From an uncultured Oscillospiraceae bacterium (lineage in GTDB: Bacteria; Bacillota; Clostridia; Oscillospirales; Oscillospiraceae), in contig CAJUCB010000076.1 of NCBI GenBank assembly GCA_910584805.1, forward strand, positions 1-8,581: a DNA stretch of 8,581 nucleotides. Direction: 5' to 3'. The position numbers were made by a program, and so were the translations under genes. Every line of letters begins with the position of its first letter. Position 1 is the stretch's first letter. Below the pieces are notes generated by a model. That model was not told where the DNA came from. It ran no database searches and saw nothing but the letters and a program-made list of their open reading frames with translations. Shown here piece after piece: positions 4,862-8,581 of this stretch.

Positions 4862-6807
4862 CTGCTTTCTTAATCACCCTCCTGCGCCTGAGCCTGTTGG
4901 GCTCCCTTTTGGCGGCAGTGCTGTTCCTATTAAAACCCCTCCTCCGGGGACGGGTGAGCCGGGCGGCGGCCTACTACCTCTGGCTGCTGGTGCTCCTGCG
5001 GCTGTGTATCCCTGGGGGCCTGACCCTGACCCTACCGGCCCAAGCCGCCCCAACCCTGGCTGTCCCGGACCAGGCCACGGCCTCCGTGCAGACGGCCCCA
5101 GGGGGCAGTCCGGCCACGCCCACCCCAGTGGCGGCTCCGCCGTCCCCGGTTACAGTGACCCCCACCCCTGCGGCCATTCCGCCGGTGGCGGTGACGGAAC
5201 GCCTGTTGATGGGCATCTGGGCCACTGGCTTTGTGATGGTGGGGGGCTGGTATCTCCACGGCTACCGCTATTTGGCCCGTCGCATCTGGAAAACCGCCGT
5301 CCCTGCCGGGCCGGAAGCCCAGGCCGTTCTTCACCAGCTAGACCCCCAGGGCCGTGTCCGCCTGGTGGAGAGCCCCACTGTCAACGCCCCCCTGCTCCTG
5401 GGGCTGCTTCACCCCACCATCGTCCTGCCTAGGGGGGTGACCGACCCCGCCCGGCTCCGGGATATCCTATCCCACGAGCTCACCCACGCCCGGCGGTACG
5501 ACCTGTTGGTCAAGTGGTTCGCCGCCCTTGCCGCCAGTATCCACTGGTTCAACCCCCTGCTGATCCTAGTCCGCCGGGAGATCGGCCGGGCCTGTGAGCT
5601 GGCCTGCGACGAGGCGGTGGTAAAGTCCCTGGACGCCCCCGCTCGGAAACACTACGGGGAAACCCTCCTCCTCCTGGCGGCAGAGGCCCCCATGGGGGCC
5701 CTCCCCCTGGCGGTGACCCTGTGCGAAGAGAAGAAAACCCTGCAAGAAAGGCTGGTGTCTATTGTGAAGGTACAGAAACCCACCCCCGCCGCCCTCCTGC
5801 TCACCTTGGTGCTGGTGCTGGCCCTGGGGGGCTGCGCCCTGGTGACGGGGACCAAGCACGCAGAGGCCCCCGACCCCTTCGGGACCCTTACCCTACCCCA
5901 GGAGGATATCACCCTCCATCTGGATATGCCCCGGAAGGACGTGGAAGCCCTGCTGGGAGAGGGGGAGGACTTTTATGTCGAGAGCATGAACCTCTCCAAC
6001 CCTACCGTGGCCTATAACCTGCCGGACGGCCTCCTGCTGGTGGACTATGAGCAAATGACCAAGGTAGAGGGGGATCGTGTGCATGGGATGCACTGCTTCA
6101 GCAGTGCGGGCTATTCCTCCGACCCCAGGGTCAACCGCCAGTTTACCCCGGAGGCCCAGAAGATGTTCCAAGAGGCTGGGGAATTCCAGTTCCAGGCAGT
6201 CCAGGGCACCAGCTACGGCCACAGCTTTGCAGAGCTGAAGGCCCTCTTGCCTGACGGCTCCCGCTTTGTCCAGGGCCGAGGCGACGACCCCGACAGCCTG
6301 ATGACCATGTATGCAGCCTACGGCGAAGAGACGATGACCCTCTATTACCTCACGGAGGAGACGGGGGTCTACCAAATAGAAGTGATGCCCTGGTCTGGCG
6401 GGGACGCTTTTGACAATATTGAATGCCTGGCCAACATCACCACAGGCTTTGGCTACTCCCCCATGGAGGGGAACATGACCTGGGATACCCTGGAAACCAC
6501 CCTGGGCCCCGGAAAACCCCAAGGGGATGCGGTGGTCTATGGCAGTGGGGACGACACCCTGGTGGTCACCGGCTCCGGGGACGACTGTATCCTGGAAGCC
6601 CTGGGGGCCAACTGGAAAACCACCCGGGGCATCCATGTGGGCCACACGTTGGAGGATTTGAATGCACGCTATGACGGCAGCCTCCAAACGGACCAGCTGG
6701 GGCGCTTCTACCAGGTGGAGGAGACAAGGTTCCTCCTGACCATCCGTCTGGACGAGACGGACACCGTCACCTCCCTGCGCCTGGAAGGCAAAGAGGAGGC
6801 GCTATGA
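4858..6807 (+). CDS. BlaR1-like M56 membrane metalloprotease receptor, copy 1, with long non-penicillin-binding ectodomain
   Basis: A 649-residue signal-transducing protease. TM1 is about 5-26, TM2 36-52, a Pro/Thr/Ala-rich extracytoplasmic loop 55-112, TM3 114-131, then a cytoplasmic M56 zinc protease domain with H206-E-L-T-H210 and the probable third zinc ligand E247 in ELACDE. TM4 is about 311-325. By analogy with BlaR1, ligand binding outside would activate the protease to inactivate the BlaI-type protein encoded just upstream. Unlike BlaR1, the ectodomain (about 330-649) has no STFK or KTG motif. It looks like four repeats, each with a G/M-x-(T/S)-xx-(E/D)-(L/V) helix followed by beta-strands, near residues 352, 450, 538 and 590, suggesting a BamE/BLIP-like fold. 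TM4 ends in an LGGC lipobox (Cys326). The start overlaps the repressor stop by 4 bp, with an AAGGAGG-like site upstream. Confidence 0.9.
   Translation: MTAFLITLLRLSLLGSLLAAVLFLLKPLLRGRVSRAAAYYLWLLVLLRLCIPGGLTLTLPAQAAPTLAVPDQATASVQTAPGGSPATPTPVAAPPSPVTVTPTPAAIPPVAVTERLLMGIWATGFVMVGGWYLHGYRYLARRIWKTAVPAGPEAQAVLHQLDPQGRVRLVESPTVNAPLLLGLLHPTIVLPRGVTDPARLRDILSHELTHARRYDLLVKWFAALAASIHWFNPLLILVRREIGRACELACDEAVVKSLDAPARKHYGETLLLLAAEAPMGALPLAVTLCEEKKTLQERLVSIVKVQKPTPAALLLTLVLVLALGGCALVTGTKHAEAPDPFGTLTLPQEDITLHLDMPRKDVEALLGEGEDFYVESMNLSNPTVAYNLPDGLLLVDYEQMTKVEGDRVHGMHCFSSAGYSSDPRVNRQFTPEAQKMFQEAGEFQFQAVQGTSYGHSFAELKALLPDGSRFVQGRGDDPDSLMTMYAAYGEETMTLYYLTEETGVYQIEVMPWSGGDAFDNIECLANITTGFGYSPMEGNMTWDTLETTLGPGKPQGDAVVYGSGDDTLVVTGSGDDCILEALGANWKTTRGIHVGHTLEDLNARYDGSLQTDQLGRFYQVEETRFLLTIRLDETDTVTSLRLEGKEEAL
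4924..5007 (+). repeat. N-terminal M56 direct repeat, copy 1 (further copies at 6861-6944 and 8463-8546)
   Basis: This 84-bp block, coding the end of TM1, the basic KPLLRGRVSR link and TM2, is identical to 6861-6944. It differs at about four positions from 8463-8546. Weaker similarity extends left to 4881, 6818 and the start region of the third gene. Identity including third codon positions points to recent duplication or gene conversion. Confidence 0.9.
5440..5840 (+). repeat. protease-core M56 direct repeat, copy 1 (copy 2 at 7386-7786)
   Basis: A 401-bp block coding the HELTH protease core and TM4, matching 7386-7786 with about nine base differences by my count, only one of which changes an amino acid. 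Bases 5505-5718 are identical in both. Flanking sequence drops abruptly in similarity on both sides, at the start of the LTDPARL segment and just after the LGGC codons. Confidence 0.9.
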
Positions 6808-8372
6808 TGGCCCTTCTCCTGCGCCTGAGCCTGTTGGGGTCCCTCTTGGCCGCGGTGTTATTCCTATTAAAACCCCTCCTCCGGGGACGGGTGAGCCGGG
6901 CGGCGGCCTACTACCTCTGGCTGCTGGTGCTCCTGCGGCTGTGTGTGCCGGTGGGGTTGACCCTGCCCCTGCCAGAGGTGAGCACCCCCGTGCCGGTGCA
7001 GGTCTCCACCCCCCAACAGCAGGAGCCCAGCAGGCAGCCCGCCCCCACCGCGCCCACGTACCCAGAGTATGCCCCGCCGCCCCAGGGCAATCCCGCCCCC
7101 GGGCCAACACCGGAACCAACCCCCAAGGGGAACAACCCCCTCCCCACCCTGGTGTTCGCCCTCTGGGCCACCGGGGCGGTGGGGGTGGGGGGCTGGTACG
7201 TGACCGGCTACCTACGCGTCCGCCGTACCATTTCCCAAAGCGCCATCCCCGCCGGGCAGGAGGCCCAAGCCATCCTGGCGGCACTGGAACCCCAGGGGCA
7301 CGTCCAGCTGGTGGAGAGCCCCGCCGTAGGCAGCCCCCTACTTTTGGGGCTGTTCCGCCCCGTGATTGTCCTACCCGTAGGCCTCACCGACCCCGCCCGG
7401 CTCCGGGATATCCTGTCCCACGAGCTCACCCACGCCCGGCGGTACGACTTGTTGGTCAAGTGGTTCGCCGCCCTTGCCGCCAGTATCCACTGGTTCAACC
7501 CCCTGCTGATCCTAGTCCGCCGGGAGATCGGCCGGGCCTGTGAGCTGGCCTGCGACGAGGCGGTGGTAAAGTCCCTGGACGCCCCCGCTCGGAAACACTA
7601 CGGGGAAACCCTCCTCCTCCTGGCGGCAGAGGCCCCCATGGGGGCCCTCCCCCTGGCGGTGACCTTGTGCGAAGAGAAGAAAACCCTGCAAGAAAGGTTG
7701 GTGTCTATTGTGAAGGTACAGAAACCCACCCCCGCCGCCCTCTTGCTTACCCTGTTGCTGGTGCTGGCCCTGGGGGGCTGTGCCCTCTTTACCGGCGCGT
7801 CCGCCGCCGCCAAGACCGACCAGTTCCGCAACCCCGACAGCGGGGCCGTCCTCCGCCTGGGCATGACCAAGGAGGAGGCGGAGACCCTGCTGGGAGAGGG
7901 CCGTCAGGTGGAGGAATTTTCCGGCTACCTGAGACCCGACGGGGAGAGGAAAACCATTCTGTATGATAACTACGGCGCCGGGGAGGACGCCATCACCCTG
8001 GGCTATCTTGACGGGCGTGTCTGTGTGATCTACGCCAACGGGAAATTTGTCTACCAGGAGCTGGAACGTTCCGCCGCCCCCTTCCGCTGGAAGACCGCCA
8101 GGGGCATCGGCTGCGGCAGCAGCCTGGAGGAGGTCCAGGCCCAGTATCCCGGAGAGGCGAAGGCCTCCCCAGATGTTGCGGATTACCTGGGCATAGAGGA
8201 TCTCACCGTCTATACGGTGGAGAAAACAGAGGACTACAGCATGGAGCTATACCTCTCGGAAGGGGAAGGGGTGTGGTCCATCAGCATATATTCCGCCGAG
8301 CTTATGACCCAGGAAGAGCTTGAGGCCATCAAGCCCTCAGGGTTTACCCCCCTGGATGATTGGAACCCCTGA
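6804..8372 (+). CDS. BlaR1-like M56 membrane metalloprotease receptor, copy 2, with short ectodomain
   Basis: A 522-residue paralogue of the preceding protein with the same topology and the same residue numbering in the core: H206-E-L-T-H210, ELACDE with E247, TM4 about 311-325 and LGGC with Cys326. From about residue 196 to 328 the two proteins differ at one residue that I can find (Val318 to Leu). The loop between TM2 and TM3 (about 55-112, Pro/Gln-rich) is unrelated in detail to that of copy 1. The ectodomain (331-522) is shorter and shows two repeats of the same kind of module, LRLGMTKEEAETLLGEG (350-366) and WKTARGIGCGSSLEEVQAQY (429-448), each followed by beta-strand-like sequence; the second resembles the last module of copy 1. 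ATG 6804 overlaps the previous stop by 4 bp; ATG 6807 has better spacing from GAGGAGG (6793-6799) and may be the true start. Probably works on the same repressor but senses something different. Confidence 0.9.
   Translation: MMALLLRLSLLGSLLAAVLFLLKPLLRGRVSRAAAYYLWLLVLLRLCVPVGLTLPLPEVSTPVPVQVSTPQQQEPSRQPAPTAPTYPEYAPPPQGNPAPGPTPEPTPKGNNPLPTLVFALWATGAVGVGGWYVTGYLRVRRTISQSAIPAGQEAQAILAALEPQGHVQLVESPAVGSPLLLGLFRPVIVLPVGLTDPARLRDILSHELTHARRYDLLVKWFAALAASIHWFNPLLILVRREIGRACELACDEAVVKSLDAPARKHYGETLLLLAAEAPMGALPLAVTLCEEKKTLQERLVSIVKVQKPTPAALLLTLLLVLALGGCALFTGASAAAKTDQFRNPDSGAVLRLGMTKEEAETLLGEGRQVEEFSGYLRPDGERKTILYDNYGAGEDAITLGYLDGRVCVIYANGKFVYQELERSAAPFRWKTARGIGCGSSLEEVQAQYPGEAKASPDVADYLGIEDLTVYTVEKTEDYSMELYLSEGEGVWSISIYSAELMTQEELEAIKPSGFTPLDDWNP
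6861..6944 (+). repeat. N-terminal M56 direct repeat, copy 2
   Basis: Identical to 4924-5007. Similarity to the third gene continues further right than to the first: 6925-6979 matches 8527-8581 without a difference, so copies 2 and 3 share the beginning of the extracytoplasmic loop while copy 1 does not. Confidence 0.9.
7386..7786 (+). repeat. protease-core M56 direct repeat, copy 2
   Basis: Counterpart of 5440-5840, offset by 1946 bp. The similarity ends exactly where the ectodomain begins, so the exchange or conservation unit is the cytoplasmic protease plus last helix, not the whole gene. Confidence 0.9.
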
Positions 8373-8396
8373 CGCACCGGGAAAGGAGGCCCTATT

Positions 8397-8581
8397 GTGA
8401 CAGAGCATATCCTGGCCCTTCTGGGGCTGAGCCTGGCGGGTTCCCTTCTGGCGGGTGTCCTGTTTTTATTAAAACCCTTCCTCCGGGGACGGGTGAGCCG
8501 GGCGGCGGCCTACTACCTCTGGCTGTTGGTGCTCCTGCGGCTGTGTGTGCCGGTGGGGTTGACCCTGCCCCTGCCAGAGGT
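8397..8581 (+). CDS. third BlaR1-like M56 receptor gene, 5' end only (cut by window edge)
   Basis: A GTG at 8397, 7 nt after AAAGGAGG (8382-8389), opens a frame that runs to the window end without a stop (61 codons visible). It encodes the same TM1, KPFLRGRVSRAAAYY link and TM2 as the two preceding genes, and ends at the start of the extracytoplasmic loop. The first 10 residues differ from copies 1 and 2, but the last 55 visible bases are identical to 6925-6979 in copy 2, so this copy's loop begins like that of copy 2. The gap from the previous stop is 24 nt, so it is very likely in the same operon. The protease core and ectodomain are not visible; that they exist is inference from the neighbours. 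Confidence 0.85.
   Translation, partial: MTEHILALLGLSLAGSLLAGVLFLLKPFLRGRVSRAAAYYLWLLVLLRLCVPVGLTLPLPE
8463..8546 (+). repeat. N-terminal M56 direct repeat, copy 3
   Basis: About four differences from 6861-6944, all C/T changes, and then perfect identity to copy 2 up to the window edge. Confidence 0.85.

Noticed and set aside
5893..6687. Minus-strand open frame of 264 codons opposite the ectodomain of receptor copy 1
   Set aside because: No ribosome binding site or family features; it mirrors a well-supported plus-strand gene in GC-rich DNA.
5842..6804. Receptor ectodomain as a penicillin-binding sensor as in true BlaR1
   Set aside because: No SxxK, SxV/SxN or KTG motifs in the expected order.
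4924..8546. Direct repeats as CRISPR or transposon ends
   Set aside because: They are coding paralogous segments in frame within M56 genes, spaced about 1.6 to 1.9 kb apart, without spacers or inverted ends.

Overview
The window looks like the chromosome of a GC-rich, spore-forming gut Firmicute (class Clostridia, probably Oscillospiraceae or a relative). This is inferred from a SpoVB-type sporulation flippase, a DegV protein, a BlaI/M56 regulatory operon, strong AGGAGG-type ribosome binding sites, GC-rich coding sequence, and the tail of an Rpn/PD-(D/E)XK transposase-like protein of a kind common in these genomes. No rRNA, tRNA or CRISPR array was seen.

Layout. Bases 1-254 are the 3' end of the Rpn-like gene, followed by a hairpin terminator. 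Bases 319-1224 encode a lipoprotein class D (OXA-type) beta-lactamase with all the family motifs, ending in a non-coding stretch with a strong terminator (about 1366-1402). Bases 1457-2953 encode a SpoVB/MurJ-like membrane flippase. It converges on a DegV-family lipid-binding protein on the minus strand (3028-3891), with a terminator hairpin between the two. degV has an almost consensus extended -10 promoter (3959-3986). Divergent from degV is a small two-helix membrane protein with a four-cysteine zinc ribbon (4079-4387).

From 4397 to the window end lies the most interesting part: a BlaI/MecI-type repressor gene (4478-4861) behind a promoter that carries two TACA-NN-TGTA operator dyads. These dyads are nested in a 22-bp inverted repeat that also looks like a terminator. 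The repressor gene overlaps by 4 bp with a BlaR1-like M56 metalloprotease gene (4858-6807). That gene overlaps by 4 bp with a second M56 gene (6804-8372), and a third M56 gene starts at 8397 and runs off the window.

The M56 copies are nearly identical in DNA over the first two membrane helices. The two complete copies are also nearly identical over the cytoplasmic HELTH protease and last helix. The extracytoplasmic loop and the C-terminal ectodomain have diverged. None has the penicillin-binding domain of true BlaR1; the ectodomains look like two (copy 2) or four (copy 1) repeats of a BamE/BLIP-like module, and the last helix ends in an internal lipobox (LGGC). My reading is a multi-receptor BlaI system: one repressor, one conserved protease output, several different sensors. 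The ligand and regulon are unknown. The beta-lactamase in this window shows no matching operator.
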